Positions 1 to 8,816 of a stretch of 55,658 bases of DNA are shown piece by piece (position 1 is the stretch's first letter; every line of letters starts with the position of its first letter). Below the pieces are notes generated by a model, which saw only the letters and a list, made by a program, of their open reading frames with translations, ran no database searches and was not told the origin of the DNA. This DNA is from an uncultured Erysipelotrichaceae bacterium (GTDB lineage: Bacteria; Bacillota_I; Bacilli_A; Erysipelotrichales; Erysipelotrichaceae): positions 9,723 to 65,380 of the forward strand of contig CAIFEQ010000008.1 of NCBI GenBank assembly GCA_903789495.1. Reading direction: 5' to 3'. The translations under genes and the position numbers were made by a program.

Positions 1-2124
1 CAGAATGTCTACCAGGTGGGGACGCTGAGCAAGATCAAGATCGTGCGGCATAAGGAAGGCTTCATGCGCGTGACCTTCAGCGGTCTGGAACGGGCCGGGA
101 TCCGCAGCTGGCAGGACAACGGCGACCTGATCATGGCCGAAGTGCAGATCCTGCCGGATGTGCATGGCGACAGCATCGAGGAGATGGCGCTGGTCAAGCG
201 GATCGTCTCCGAGTTTCAGCATATCAGCCATCTGTCCCAGAACTTCCCGCCCGAAGTGCTGAACCAGCTGACCAGCGGGATTTCGGCAGCAGCGCTGACC
301 AACCAGTTTGCCCAGTATTTCCAGATGGACATTCCGGTCAAGCAGAAGATCCTGGAGACGACCGACGTCAACGAACGGATGATCCAGATCATCGCCGAGC
401 TGGAGAAGCAGCAGAAACTGAATGAGATCGAGAATTCCATCAACGACAAGGTCAAGGAACACATCGACGAGAGTCAGAAGGAATACTTCCTGCGCGAGAA
501 GCTGCGGGCCATCAAGGAGGAACTGGGCGACACCACGAACTTCACGGATGATGCCGATCAGCTGCGTCAGACGATTGAAAACAATCCGTATCCACAGCAT
601 GTCAAGGACAAGGCACTGGAAGAACTGCAGCGCTATGAAATGCTGCCGCAGGGAAGCGGCGAAGCTTCCGTGGAGCGCAGCTATCTGGACTGGCTGCTCA
701 AGGTTCCCTGGTACCAGGAAACCGAGGACAATGAGGACCTGAAGCGGGTCCGGCAGATCCTGGATGAGGATCACTACGGCCTGACCAAGGTCAAGGAACG
801 GATCATGGAGTATCTGGCCGTCAAGCAGATGACCGGTACATTGAATGCGCCGATTCTCTGCCTGGTCGGTCCGCCCGGTGTGGGCAAGACCTCCCTGGCC
901 AAGTCCATTGCCCGGGCCCTGGATCGGAAGTTCGTCAAGATGAGCCTGGGCGGCGTAAAGGATGAAGCGGAGATCCGCGGACATCGGAGAACCTATCTGG
1001 GTTCCATGCCCGGCCGCGTCATTCAGGGCATGAAGAAGGCAGGGGTCATCAACCCGGTCTTCCTGATCGATGAGATCGACAAGCTTGGCGCCGACTACAA
1101 GGGTGACCCGGCTGATGCCCTGCTGGAAGTGCTGGATCCGGAACAGAATGCCGTCTTCAGCGACCACTATCTGGAAGAGCCCTATGATCTGTCCAAGGTG
1201 CTCTTTGTCTGCACGGCCAACTATCTGGAAAACATTCCGGCCCCGCTGCAGGACCGTCTGGAGATCATCGAATTGCCGTCCTATACCGAAGTCGACAAGG
1301 AACACATTGCCATCGAGCATCTGATTCCCAAGCAGATCGCGGTCAACGGCCTCAAGCCGGCCCAGTTCCATCTGCGCCAGAAGGAGATCCTCTACCTGAT
1401 CCGGCACTATACCCGGGAATCGGGCGTACGGCAGCTGGAACGGTGCATCGGCAGTCTGTGCCGCAAGACCGTCCTGGCCATCCTGAATGACGGCAAGAAG
1501 AGCGTGACCGTCACGAAGAAGCTGATCAACCAGTGGCTGGGCAAGGAAATCTATGAGTACGGCACCAAGGAGTCGAAGAACCAGGTCGGTGTGGTCACCG
1601 GACTGGCCTATACCTCCTTCGGGGGCGATATCCTGCAGGTCGAGGTCAATTACTTCGAAGGCCATGGCAAGCTGGTGCTGACCGGCAAGCTGGGCGATGT
1701 CATGAAGGAATCGGCGGAGATCGCCGTCGACTATGTCAAGGCCCATGCCCGGGAGCTGGGCATCGATCCGGCCTTCTTTGACAACCATGACGTCCATATC
1801 CATGTCCCGGAAGGGGCGGTGCCCAAGGACGGACCTTCGGCCGGTGTCACCCTGACCACGGCCCTGGTCTCCGCACTGACCAATACGCCGGTGCGGGCGG
1901 ATCTGGCCATGACCGGTGAAGTCACCCTGCGGGGCAACGTGCTGCCGATCGGCGGGCTGCGGGAGAAGTCCCTGGCGGCCAACCGCTCCGGCATCAACCG
2001 GATCCTGATCCCGAAGAACAATCTCCGGGATGTGGATGAGGTGCCGGAGGAAGTGCGCAGCCAGATCACCTATGTGCCGGTGGAAAACATGTCCCAGGTG
2101 CTCAGAGAAGCGCTGACCCGCTGA
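1..2124 (+). CDS. lon: ATP-dependent protease Lon (5' end outside window)
   Basis: Lon is a cytosolic AAA+ serine protease that degrades misfolded and regulatory proteins. The frame is open from base 1, and its first residues (QNVYQVGTLSKI) already match the Lon N-terminal substrate domain. The gene therefore starts upstream, and the GTG at 16 is an internal codon. Visible in order: rest of the N-domain, coiled helical region, Walker A GPPGVGKT (about 868-891), Walker B VFLIDEIDK (about 1057-1083), and a C-terminal protease domain. The catalytic serine lies in KDGPSAG (Ser codon 1837-1839) and the catalytic lysine in GGLREKS (Lys codon 1966-1968). They are 43 codons apart, the same spacing as the dyad in E. 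coli Lon. About 707 residues are visible and roughly 65-70 are missing. engB follows after 3 bases, as in lonA-ysxC of Bacillus. Confidence 0.97.
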   Translation, partial: QNVYQVGTLSKIKIVRHKEGFMRVTFSGLERAGIRSWQDNGDLIMAEVQILPDVHGDSIEEMALVKRIVSEFQHISHLSQNFPPEVLNQLTSGISAAALTNQFAQYFQMDIPVKQKILETTDVNERMIQIIAELEKQQKLNEIENSINDKVKEHIDESQKEYFLREKLRAIKEELGDTTNFTDDADQLRQTIENNPYPQHVKDKALEELQRYEMLPQGSGEASVERSYLDWLLKVPWYQETEDNEDLKRVRQILDEDHYGLTKVKERIMEYLAVKQMTGTLNAPILCLVGPPGVGKTSLAKSIARALDRKFVKMSLGGVKDEAEIRGHRRTYLGSMPGRVIQGMKKAGVINPVFLIDEIDKLGADYKGDPADALLEVLDPEQNAVFSDHYLEEPYDLSKVLFVCTANYLENIPAPLQDRLEIIELPSYTEVDKEHIAIEHLIPKQIAVNGLKPAQFHLRQKEILYLIRHYTRESGVRQLERCIGSLCRKTVLAILNDGKKSVTVTKKLINQWLGKEIYEYGTKESKNQVGVVTGLAYTSFGGDILQVEVNYFEGHGKLVLTGKLGDVMKESAEIAVDYVKAHARELGIDPAFFDNHDVHIHVPEGAVPKDGPSAGVTLTTALVSALTNTPVRADLAMTGEVTLRGNVLPIGGLREKSLAANRSGINRILIPKNNLRDVDEVPEEVRSQITYVPVENMSQVLREALTR

Positions 2125-2127
2125 GCC

Positions 2128-2709
2128 ATGCAGTATCATCAGGCCGAGCTGCTGATCTCCGCCGCCTCCCCGGCGCAGTTCCCGGATTCCGGGCTGCCGG
2201 AAGTCCTGTTTGCCGGCCGTTCCAATGTCGGCAAGAGCAGTCTGATCAATGTCCTCCTCAATCGGAAGAATCTGGCCTATACCGGCCGGCAGCCAGGCCG
2301 TACCCAGCTGCTGAATTTCTACGAAGTGGATCACCGGCTCCTGTTTGTCGATGCGCCCGGCTATGGTTATGCCGGCGGCGGTCAGAAACAGGCGCTGGCC
2401 TTCGGGGCCGTCATGGAACCCTATGTGACAGAGCGGGCACAGCTGCGTCTTGTCGTGCTGCTGCTGGATGGCCGCCGGGTTCCGGGAGTCGAGGATCTGC
2501 AGATGGCCGAAGCGGTACGGCAGAGGCATCGGCCCCTGCTGGCGGTGCTGACCAAGGCGGACAAGCTGAATCAGAGTCAGCGCGTCCAGGCGGTGCGGAA
2601 GGCCGCCGAAACCCTGCAGATTCCTGCCGGCAGCTTCCTGCCGGTCTCGGCAAGAAACCGCCAGGGGATCGAGGAACTCTGGAATCAGATCAGCCACTAT
2701 ATAGACTGA
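2128..2709 (+). CDS. engB: Ribosome biogenesis GTPase EngB/YsxC
   Basis: This 193-residue protein is a TrmE-Era-EngA-EngB family GTPase needed for late assembly of the 50S subunit. G1 is GRSNVGKSS (residues about 31-39), G2/G3 include the GRTQ segment and DAPGYGYA, G4 is TKAD, and G5 is near VSARN. The length is normal for the family. The ATG lies 3 bases after the lon stop, so translation is probably coupled to lon. The transcript ends at the hairpin immediately after the stop codon. Confidence 0.96.
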   Translation: MQYHQAELLISAASPAQFPDSGLPEVLFAGRSNVGKSSLINVLLNRKNLAYTGRQPGRTQLLNFYEVDHRLLFVDAPGYGYAGGGQKQALAFGAVMEPYVTERAQLRLVVLLLDGRRVPGVEDLQMAEAVRQRHRPLLAVLTKADKLNQSQRVQAVRKAAETLQIPAGSFLPVSARNRQGIEELWNQISHYID

Positions 2710-2741
2710 ATACATTCCCGTAAAATCGGGGATGTATTTTT
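2710..2741 (+). terminator. Intrinsic terminator after engB
   Basis: An 11-bp stem (2710-2720 with 2727-2737, one G-U pair) closes a 6-base loop and is followed by a run of T at 2737-2741. It ends the lon-engB transcript and separates it from murG. Confidence 0.88.
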
Positions 2742-2742
2742 A

Positions 2743-2751
2743 TGTTAGAAT
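2743..2751 (+). promoter_or_regulatory. Extended -10 promoter of murG
   Basis: TG-T-TAGAAT (TAGAAT 2746-2751) lies directly after the engB terminator. No good -35 box is seen, so the TG element probably compensates. The murG ATG is only 11 bases beyond the -10, leaving a leader of about 4-5 bases if transcription starts at the usual distance. Confidence 0.6.
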
Positions 2752-2762
2752 AACAAGGCTGT

Positions 2763-3845
2763 ATGAAAACAGTAATGATAGCAGCCGGGGGTACCGGCGG
2801 ACATATCAATCCGGCGCTGGCGTTTGCGTCCATCCTGCAGCAGGAACATCCGGAATGCCGGATCGTCTTTGTCGGTTCAAAGGATCGGATGGAGGCCCAG
2901 CTGATTCCGCAGAAGGGCTATCCCTTTGTCGGTCTGGAAGTCTATGGCACCAACGGCGGTCTGAAGCAGAAACTGCATTCCCTGCGTTCCCTGCAGAAGG
3001 CGGAAAAACAGTGCCTGGCGCTGCTGCAGAAGGAAAAGCCCACTGCCTGCATCGGTTTCGGCAGCTATATCAGCGTGCCGCTGATCCGGGCTGCCCATAA
3101 GCTGGGCATCGTGACCATGATTCATGAACAGAATTCCTATGCCGGCAAGGCCAACAGGTTCCTGGCCCGCTATGCCGACGCGATCGTCGGCAGCTATGCG
3201 GAGAACCGGCAGGACTTCCCGGCCGCAAAGCTGCGGATCTTCGGCAATCCCGAAGCCACTGCGGCTGTGCAGGAGAAACAGGCGGATCTTCATGCGGTCT
3301 ATGGTTTCAGCCGCGAGAAGCCGCTGCTGTTCTTTGTGATGGGTTCCCTGGGTTCTTCGACCGTCAGTGCGGTGCTGGATGAGGCCTGCGGCAGACTGCT
3401 GCCCCGAGCTCAGATCCTGATTGCGGCCGGCCGGAGCAATGATTATACGTTCCGCAGCCAGGGCGAGGGTCTGCGCATTGAGGAATACGTCAATGGCAAG
3501 GCAGCCCTGAAACAGGCCGATCTCTGCGTCAGCCGGGCCGGGGCAACGACCCTGGCTGAGATCACGGCCCTGGGAGCCGCCAGCATTCTGGTTCCCAGTC
3601 CCTATGTCCCCAACAACCATCAGTATTACAATGCCCGCAGGCTGGCGGATGAGCAGGCGGCGGTGCTGATTGAGGAAAAGGATCTGAGTGCGGAAAGGCT
3701 GACGGAAACGATTGAAACGCTGCTGGACCATCCGGAAGACCTGAAGCGGATGCGGCTCAATGCCGCGGCGCTGGGGAAGCCGGATGCGGCCTATCAGATG
3801 ATTGACTGGATGGAGGAACTGGCTGATGCCCGAAACGCTGGCTGA
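2763..3845 (+). CDS. murG: UDP-GlcNAc:lipid I N-acetylglucosaminyltransferase MurG
   Basis: MurG is a peripheral membrane GT-B enzyme that converts lipid I to lipid II on the inner face of the membrane. The protein has 360 residues, the usual size. The N-terminal glycine-rich loop GGTGGHINPALA is at residues about 8-19. The C-terminal donor-binding region contains CVSRAGATTLAEI and the NNHQYYNA segment that contacts UDP-GlcNAc. The gene starts a three-gene wall/division operon with murB and divIB, the order found in Bacillus. Its start codon lies unusually close to the promoter. Confidence 0.96.
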   Translation: MKTVMIAAGGTGGHINPALAFASILQQEHPECRIVFVGSKDRMEAQLIPQKGYPFVGLEVYGTNGGLKQKLHSLRSLQKAEKQCLALLQKEKPTACIGFGSYISVPLIRAAHKLGIVTMIHEQNSYAGKANRFLARYADAIVGSYAENRQDFPAAKLRIFGNPEATAAVQEKQADLHAVYGFSREKPLLFFVMGSLGSSTVSAVLDEACGRLLPRAQILIAAGRSNDYTFRSQGEGLRIEEYVNGKAALKQADLCVSRAGATTLAEITALGAASILVPSPYVPNNHQYYNARRLADEQAAVLIEEKDLSAERLTETIETLLDHPEDLKRMRLNAAALGKPDAAYQMIDWMEELADARNAG

Positions 3846-4728
3846 ACAACTGAAAGACAGGGCGGATGTGGAGGAGAATGTGCCGCTGGCCACGATGACC
3901 ACCCTGAAGATCGGCGGTCCGGCCCGCTATGTCATCTATCCCTACAGCACAATGACCCTGGAGTCAGTGCTGCGGATTCTGCGGAAGAACCATATTCCGT
4001 ACCGTGTCATCGGCAAGGGATCGAATCTGCTCTGCAGCGATGCCGGCTACGACGGGGCGGTGCTGCGGCTGGACCGCTATTTCAACAAGTTCTATTTTGA
4101 AGGCAGTGTCCTGACGGCCGAAGCCGGCTGTTCCGTCATTTCGCTGGCCTATGATGCCATGAAGAACAGCCTGTCCGGTCTGGAATTTGCCAGCGGCATC
4201 CCGGCCACGGTCGGCGGTGTCGTGTGCATGAACGCGGGTGCCTACAAGGCCTGCATGGCCGACATCCTGCGGCGGGTCCAGGTCATGCATGACGGGCAGC
4301 TGGAATGGCTGCCCTGCAGTGCCTGTCACTTTGCCTACCGCCATTCTCTGTTTCAGGAACATCCGGACTGGGTGGTGACCGCGGCAGAATTCAATCTGCG
4401 TCCCGGCGACCGCGGCGAGATCCGCGCCCTGATGGATGACCGCCGGCAGCGGCGCATGGCTTCCCAGCCGCTCGACAAGCCCTCGGCCGGTTCCGTCTTC
4501 CGCAACCCCGACTGCATCTCGGCCTGGAAGCTGATCGAAGGCATCGGCTACCGGGGCAGAAAGGTCGGCGGTGCCCAGGTCTCGGAGAAACATGTCAATT
4601 TCATCATCAATGACGGCGGTGCCTCCAGTGCTGATTTCCTGACCCTGGTGCACCAGATCCAGAAAGCCGTCAGGGAGAAATATCAGATCGATCTGATCAT
4701 GGAAGTCGAGAAATTCAATTGGCAGTAA
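3826..4728 (+). CDS. murB: UDP-N-acetylenolpyruvoylglucosamine reductase MurB
   Basis: MurB is a cytosolic FAD/NADPH enzyme that reduces UDP-GlcNAc-enolpyruvate to UDP-MurNAc. The 300-residue protein shows FAD-binding signatures (IGKGSNLL; FASGIPATVGG; MNAGAY), the PSAGSVFRNP segment with the catalytic serine, and the C-terminal motif EKHVNFIIN. It resembles the type II enzyme typical of Bacillota. I chose the ATG at 3826 because GGAGG lies 9 bases before it. The in-frame ATG at 3802 lacks such a site and would overlap murG further. With this start, murB overlaps the end of murG by 20 bases. Confidence 0.95.
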   Translation: MPETLAEQLKDRADVEENVPLATMTTLKIGGPARYVIYPYSTMTLESVLRILRKNHIPYRVIGKGSNLLCSDAGYDGAVLRLDRYFNKFYFEGSVLTAEAGCSVISLAYDAMKNSLSGLEFASGIPATVGGVVCMNAGAYKACMADILRRVQVMHDGQLEWLPCSACHFAYRHSLFQEHPDWVVTAAEFNLRPGDRGEIRALMDDRRQRRMASQPLDKPSAGSVFRNPDCISAWKLIEGIGYRGRKVGGAQVSEKHVNFIINDGGASSADFLTLVHQIQKAVREKYQIDLIMEVEKFNWQ

Positions 4729-5804
4729 GAAACATCACAGTAGACGATTTCAGCGACCGCCCCGAGAAGGTGGAAGAGATCTTCCGGGAACGGGAACGGA
4801 AGCGGGATACGGAAAACATGGAGAGAAGCAGGCCCGCGCTTTTCGCCTGGGCGCTGGTTCTGTCGGTGTTTCTGATCGTGCTGGTCTACTACCTGTCGCC
4901 TGGTTCCTGCGTGCATGCCGTATCGATCAGCGGCTATAACTATCTGTCCGAAAGCTATGTCCAGGAACTCGCCGGCATCAGCACCGATTCCCGGATCTTC
5001 CTGGTCTTCCCCGGCCGCACGGCGGCGAAGCTGGAAGAGGATTCGCTGATTGCCGATGCCAGCGTGCAGATCCTGGCCGACAATGTCGTCAAGATCACGA
5101 TCACGGAGGAACAGCCGATCGGCTACCGCTACAGCGGGGATGAACCCACCATCCTGCTGCTGAACGGCAGCGAAGTGACGCTGACCAGCGAGCTGATGTC
5201 TCTGATCTCCCGGGTGCCCTACATCGAAGGCTTCACGGAAGAGGAGCAGACCCATCTGCTCTGCACCGCCTTTGAAAACGTTGACCCGGCCATGATCGAA
5301 GAGATCTCCGAGATTCATCAGTACAGTCTGCCGTATGATGACGAAGCGATGGAACTGCAGATGCGGGACGGCATGATCATCTTTGCCAGCTATTACAGTC
5401 TGGATGTGCTCAACAGCTACAACGAGATTGCCAGCGTGGTCAACAGCACGGACAACTGCATCTATGCCGAGCAGGGCATGAAGTATGCCTATGAAAAGGC
5501 CTGTCCCTGGAATGAGACGGAGACCACCTATGACTACTGGCTCGATGCGGACGGCAATATCATCACCAACCGCTATGGCGATCCGGCCGTCAAGCATTAC
5601 TACCAGGATGCCAACGGCAACTACTATCTGGATGCCAGCGGGAACTGGATCCTGATTCCCATCGACGCGGCCGGCAATGATGATCCAGATCCTGATTTCG
5701 AGGCCAACTATGCGGCCGGCTACTACGCCACCGGCACCCTGGTGATTCCGGATGAAACCACCGATTCCGGTACGGACAGCAGCACGGATCAGACGGATGG
5801 TTAG
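4719..5804 (+). CDS. divIB: Cell division protein DivIB/FtsQ with long C-terminal tail
   Basis: This is a bitopic membrane protein of the divisome. A charged cytoplasmic N-terminus (about 40 residues) precedes one transmembrane helix (about 42-60). A POTRA domain starts at VHAVSISGYNYL and ends near ITEEQPIGYR, and a FtsQ/DivIB beta domain follows. The protein has 361 residues, longer than most homologues. The last ~100 residues hold repeated Asp-Gly-Asn/Tyr-rich segments (DADGN, DANGNYY, DASGNW) and end in an acidic Ser/Thr/Asp tail. The TTG at 4719 overlaps murB by 10 bases and gives a normal cytoplasmic tail. The ATG at 4818 is an alternative start just before the membrane helix. Confidence 0.88.
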   Translation: MAVRNITVDDFSDRPEKVEEIFRERERKRDTENMERSRPALFAWALVLSVFLIVLVYYLSPGSCVHAVSISGYNYLSESYVQELAGISTDSRIFLVFPGRTAAKLEEDSLIADASVQILADNVVKITITEEQPIGYRYSGDEPTILLLNGSEVTLTSELMSLISRVPYIEGFTEEEQTHLLCTAFENVDPAMIEEISEIHQYSLPYDDEAMELQMRDGMIIFASYYSLDVLNSYNEIASVVNSTDNCIYAEQGMKYAYEKACPWNETETTYDYWLDADGNIITNRYGDPAVKHYYQDANGNYYLDASGNWILIPIDAAGNDDPDPDFEANYAAGYYATGTLVIPDETTDSGTDSSTDQTDG

Positions 5805-5833
5805 TTGAGAATGAGTGAACTTTTTAATATAAT
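5805..5833 (+). promoter_or_regulatory. Sigma-A promoter for yloU-yloV
   Basis: TTGAGA (5805-5810), a 17-base spacer and TATAAT (5828-5833) begin one base after the divIB stop codon. The predicted transcript start, about 5840, falls before the Shine-Dalgarno AAAAGGAG. Confidence 0.85.
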
Positions 5834-5860
5834 GTAGCGGTGAAAAAAAGGAGCGGTCCT

Positions 5861-6220
5861 ATGAGTGTGGAAAAGAAATCCGGCTATGGCGATATTGAGA
5901 TTTCGGAAGAGGCCATTGCGACACTGGCAGGTCAGGTGATCACCGAGTGCTATGGCGTGGTCGGCATGGCGTCCAAGCAGGTCCTGAAGGACGGCTGGGC
6001 GGTCATGCTGAAGAAAGAGAATTTCAGCCGGGGCGTCAAGGTCAAGAAGACCAAGGAAGGCCTCGTCATTGATCTGTATATCATCGTCAGTTTCGGCATC
6101 CGCATCTCGGAAGTGGTGCAGGAAGCCCAGAAGAAAGTCAAGTATGTGCTTGAGAAGTCCCTGTCAGTGGACATTGCTCAGGTCAATGTATTTGTCCAGG
6201 GCGTCCGGGAAGTGGAGTGA
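5861..6220 (+). CDS. yloU: Asp23/Gls24 family envelope stress protein (YloU-like)
   Basis: This 119-residue member of the Asp23/Gls24 family has the hallmark segments GDIEISEEAIATLAG near the N-terminus, ECYGVVGMA, and the DLYIIVSFG strand. Family members are abundant cytosolic or membrane-associated proteins linked to envelope stress; the biochemical role is poorly defined. The ATG at 5861 was chosen because AAAAGGAG lies just upstream. The GTG at 5840 would sit at the predicted transcription start. It is cotranscribed with the DAK2 gene 12 bases downstream, the yloU-yloV pair of Bacillus. Confidence 0.92.
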   Translation: MSVEKKSGYGDIEISEEAIATLAGQVITECYGVVGMASKQVLKDGWAVMLKKENFSRGVKVKKTKEGLVIDLYIIVSFGIRISEVVQEAQKKVKYVLEKSLSVDIAQVNVFVQGVREVE

Positions 6221-6232
6221 GGAGAAAAGTCC

Positions 6233-7840
6233 ATGATGCAAACGATGAACGGTTCGGTCTTTCTCGGCATGCTCGAGAGCGGCTGTAATAACCTGAATAA
6301 CCGGAAAAAGGAAATCGATGCCCTGAATGTCTTCCCGGTGCCAGACGGGGACACGGGTACGAATATGTCTCTGACCATGAACAACGGCATCAGCGAGGCC
6401 CGCAAGAGCGGTTCCGAGCAGCTGCCGGTGCTGGCCAAGACCTTCTCCAGAGGTCTGCTGATGGGGGCCCGGGGCAACTCGGGAGTCATCCTCTCGCAGA
6501 TCTTCCGCGGTTTCTACCAGAGCGTGGGCGAGCAGAACGAACTCGATCCGTCCGGCCTGGCCACGGCGCTGTCCAACGGGTCCAAGCTGGCCTACAAGGC
6601 AGTCATGCGGCCGGTGGAAGGCACGATCCTGACGGTGGTCCGAGAGGCCAGCGATGCCGGCGTGCAGTATGTGGAACAGCACGGCGGCTGCAGTCTGAAT
6701 GAGCTCATGGATGTCGTCTGCAAGGAAGCGCGCGCTTCCCTGGATCATACGCCTGAACTGCTGCCGATTCTCAAGGAAGCACGGGTTGTGGACTCCGGCG
6801 GCAGCGGTCTGTGCGCGATCCTGGAAGGCTTCCGGGCCTATCTGCAGGGCACGCCGATTTCCGCGGAAAGTCAGAGTGCCGAACAGTCGGCAGCACATCA
6901 CAAGTCCTTCGGCTACCGGGCGGAATTCATCCTCAGGCTGGGCGAGCAGGAGAAGCATCTTTTCCGGGAAGACAAGTTCCGGACGAACCTGAGCCGCTAT
7001 GGCAAGAATCCGACCATGATCATTGACGGGGATCTCGTCAAGGTCCGCATCGAGACCATGATGCCGGGCGAAGTGCTCAACCTCGGCCAGCGGTACGGCA
7101 AATTCCAGAAGGTGCAGATCGAAAATCTGCAGGGCGAACTGGCCCCCTCGATTCTGGAAGAAGAGAGTGCCCCGAAGGAACTGCGGGAGTACGGCATCAT
7201 CACCACGGCAGCCGGCGAAGGGCTGGCCAAGCTTTTCAAGGGCTATCGGGCCGATGTCGTGATCTCCGGCGGTCAGACGATGAATCCGGCGACGGAAGAC
7301 TTCGTCAGTGCCATCCAGAAGACCCCGGCCAGACACATCTATGTTCTGCCGAATAACTCCAACATCATCATGGCTGCCCAGCAGGCGGCTGAGGTGACGG
7401 AAGACAAGGACATCATCGTCCTGCCGACCAGGAGCATTCCGGAAGGACTCAGCGCCTGCATGGCCTTCAATCCGGAAGAATCGCTGGAAAACAATACCGC
7501 CAACATGAAAGCGGCGGCGGAACACATCAAGAGCGGCGAAGTCACCTATGCCATCAAGGACACCGTCGTCGGCGGTCTGACGATTCACAAGGGCGACTAT
7601 ATGGGTCTCTTCGGCAAGAGCATCGCGGTGACGGCTGCCGACAAGGTTGAGGTCGTCTGCGAACTGCTGAAGAAGATGGTGGATGAAGACAGTGAGATCA
7701 TCACCCTGATTCTGGGCAGGGATGCCACCGAGGAGGAAAGCCGCCGGGTTCAGGAATTCATCTCGGATCAGTTCGATCTGGATGTGGATGTCGAACAGGG
7801 AGATCAGCCTGTCTATTCCTTCCTGATCGGTGTCGAATAA
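6233..7840 (+). CDS. yloV: DAK2-domain protein, FakA/YloV-type fatty acid kinase subunit
   Basis: This 535-residue protein has an N-terminal DhaL/DAK2 ATP-binding domain (NVFPVPDGDTGTNM at about 28-41; ARGNSGVILSQ; DSGGSGL) and a C-terminal FakA-type half with the GGQTMNP and LPNNSNI motifs. FakA phosphorylates fatty acids carried by a DegV-like FakB partner so that exogenous fatty acids can enter phospholipid synthesis. No fakB lies in this window. The start has GGAGAA 8 bases upstream. The gene is the second in the yloU operon and ends at a clear terminator. Confidence 0.93.
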   Translation: MMQTMNGSVFLGMLESGCNNLNNRKKEIDALNVFPVPDGDTGTNMSLTMNNGISEARKSGSEQLPVLAKTFSRGLLMGARGNSGVILSQIFRGFYQSVGEQNELDPSGLATALSNGSKLAYKAVMRPVEGTILTVVREASDAGVQYVEQHGGCSLNELMDVVCKEARASLDHTPELLPILKEARVVDSGGSGLCAILEGFRAYLQGTPISAESQSAEQSAAHHKSFGYRAEFILRLGEQEKHLFREDKFRTNLSRYGKNPTMIIDGDLVKVRIETMMPGEVLNLGQRYGKFQKVQIENLQGELAPSILEEESAPKELREYGIITTAAGEGLAKLFKGYRADVVISGGQTMNPATEDFVSAIQKTPARHIYVLPNNSNIIMAAQQAAEVTEDKDIIVLPTRSIPEGLSACMAFNPEESLENNTANMKAAAEHIKSGEVTYAIKDTVVGGLTIHKGDYMGLFGKSIAVTAADKVEVVCELLKKMVDEDSEIITLILGRDATEEESRRVQEFISDQFDLDVDVEQGDQPVYSFLIGVE

Positions 7841-7862
7841 GCAAGACGGATAAGGAAATATG

Positions 7863-7888
7863 CCTGCAGATCATGTCTGCAGGTTTTT
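7863..7888 (+). terminator. Intrinsic terminator after yloV
   Basis: A perfect 8-bp stem (CCTGCAGA 7863-7870 with TCTGCAGG 7876-7883), a 5-base loop and five T (7884-7888). It separates yloV from the oppositely transcribed phosphoesterase-like gene. Confidence 0.9.
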
Positions 7889-7926
7889 CATTCCGGTATT
7901 GAAAAAGGCTTCCCGAAGGAAACCTC

Positions 7927-8802
7927 TTACTGAGCAGTCTGGTCGTTGATGACCGTGTGCTTCAGGGTATAGACCACCAGTTCCGCGTCTGCCAGGAAGC
8001 GCACATCCGCCATGGTGGTTCCTACACCGGTTGTGATATCCAGCGTGAAAGCATCGCTGATCGTATGCCGGCCGCGCAGATACATCTCCGCCCCGGCCGG
8101 GGTATACAGGGCGCCCAGACCCCAGTAGGCCTGACCGCCCAGGCTGTGGCCGGCCAGGAAGTAGTTCGTCCGGTCGGTCGGCACATTGCCGGCTTCATCC
8201 GGCGTGTGGCAGACCACCAGGGAGTAGGAGGTCGGCGAGACATTGGCAAAGGCCGAATCGACATCCGGGGAACCGTTGACCAGATTCTGCAGACCGACCA
8301 GGGTGATGGCCTGCGAGCCGGAATTGTGCAGACGGATGCTGGTGTTGTCCAGCACTTCGAAATCCGCATCATAGAGCACGGCCCGGACCGCATCCTGGCG
8401 CTCCTGCGTGACGCAGTCGGTATCGCCCAGCACGGCAAACTTGCCCAGCGGGGCTTCGATCTGTTTCAGCTCTTCGGTCAGAAAGGTCAGATCTTCTTCG
8501 CTCTGCCCCTCGACGGTATCCTCAAAGAGATCACCCCCGAAGATCACGGCATCCGGAGCCAGATCATTGATATGATCGATGACTTTCTGCGTCCGCTCCT
8601 GGTCCATGTAGGTCCCGTATTTCAGGTCCGAGAAGAACAGGATCTGCACATCATCCAGCTGATCCGGAATATAGATGGACTGCAGGGTCTCATAACGCAC
8701 AGTGATCCGCGAAGGAGCGGAGTAGAAGGCATCATAGGCACTCAGCGAGATCAGGAGGGCAATCGCCGCCAGGATCAGAACGATTTTTTTCTTTGCACTC
8801 AT
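7927..8802 (-). CDS. Membrane-anchored metallophosphoesterase-like protein with degenerate active site
   Basis: This 291-residue protein has an N-terminal hydrophobic segment (about 7-22; anchor or signal peptide) followed by a calcineurin-like phosphoesterase fold of the YkuE/YaeI type. The scaffold motifs are recognisable but metal ligands are changed. The usual DxH is D59-L-K61. GD is kept at G90-D91. GNHD is G126-D-T-D129. His199 in the CHTPD motif is kept. GHTHGGQ is G218-H-S-L-G-G-Q224. Four of the eight usual ligand positions are therefore substituted (His61 to Lys, Asn127 to Asp, His128 to Thr, His221 to Leu). It is probably a pseudoenzyme or has altered metal use. GAAGGAAAAG precedes the ATG. 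It diverges from the HAD-like gene. Confidence 0.85.
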   Translation of the reverse strand: MSAKKKIVLILAAIALLISLSAYDAFYSAPSRITVRYETLQSIYIPDQLDDVQILFFSDLKYGTYMDQERTQKVIDHINDLAPDAVIFGGDLFEDTVEGQSEEDLTFLTEELKQIEAPLGKFAVLGDTDCVTQERQDAVRAVLYDADFEVLDNTSIRLHNSGSQAITLVGLQNLVNGSPDVDSAFANVSPTSYSLVVCHTPDEAGNVPTDRTNYFLAGHSLGGQAYWGLGALYTPAGAEMYLRGRHTISDAFTLDITTGVGTTMADVRFLADAELVVYTLKHTVINDQTAQ

Positions 8803-8816
8803 CTTTTCCTTCGCCC

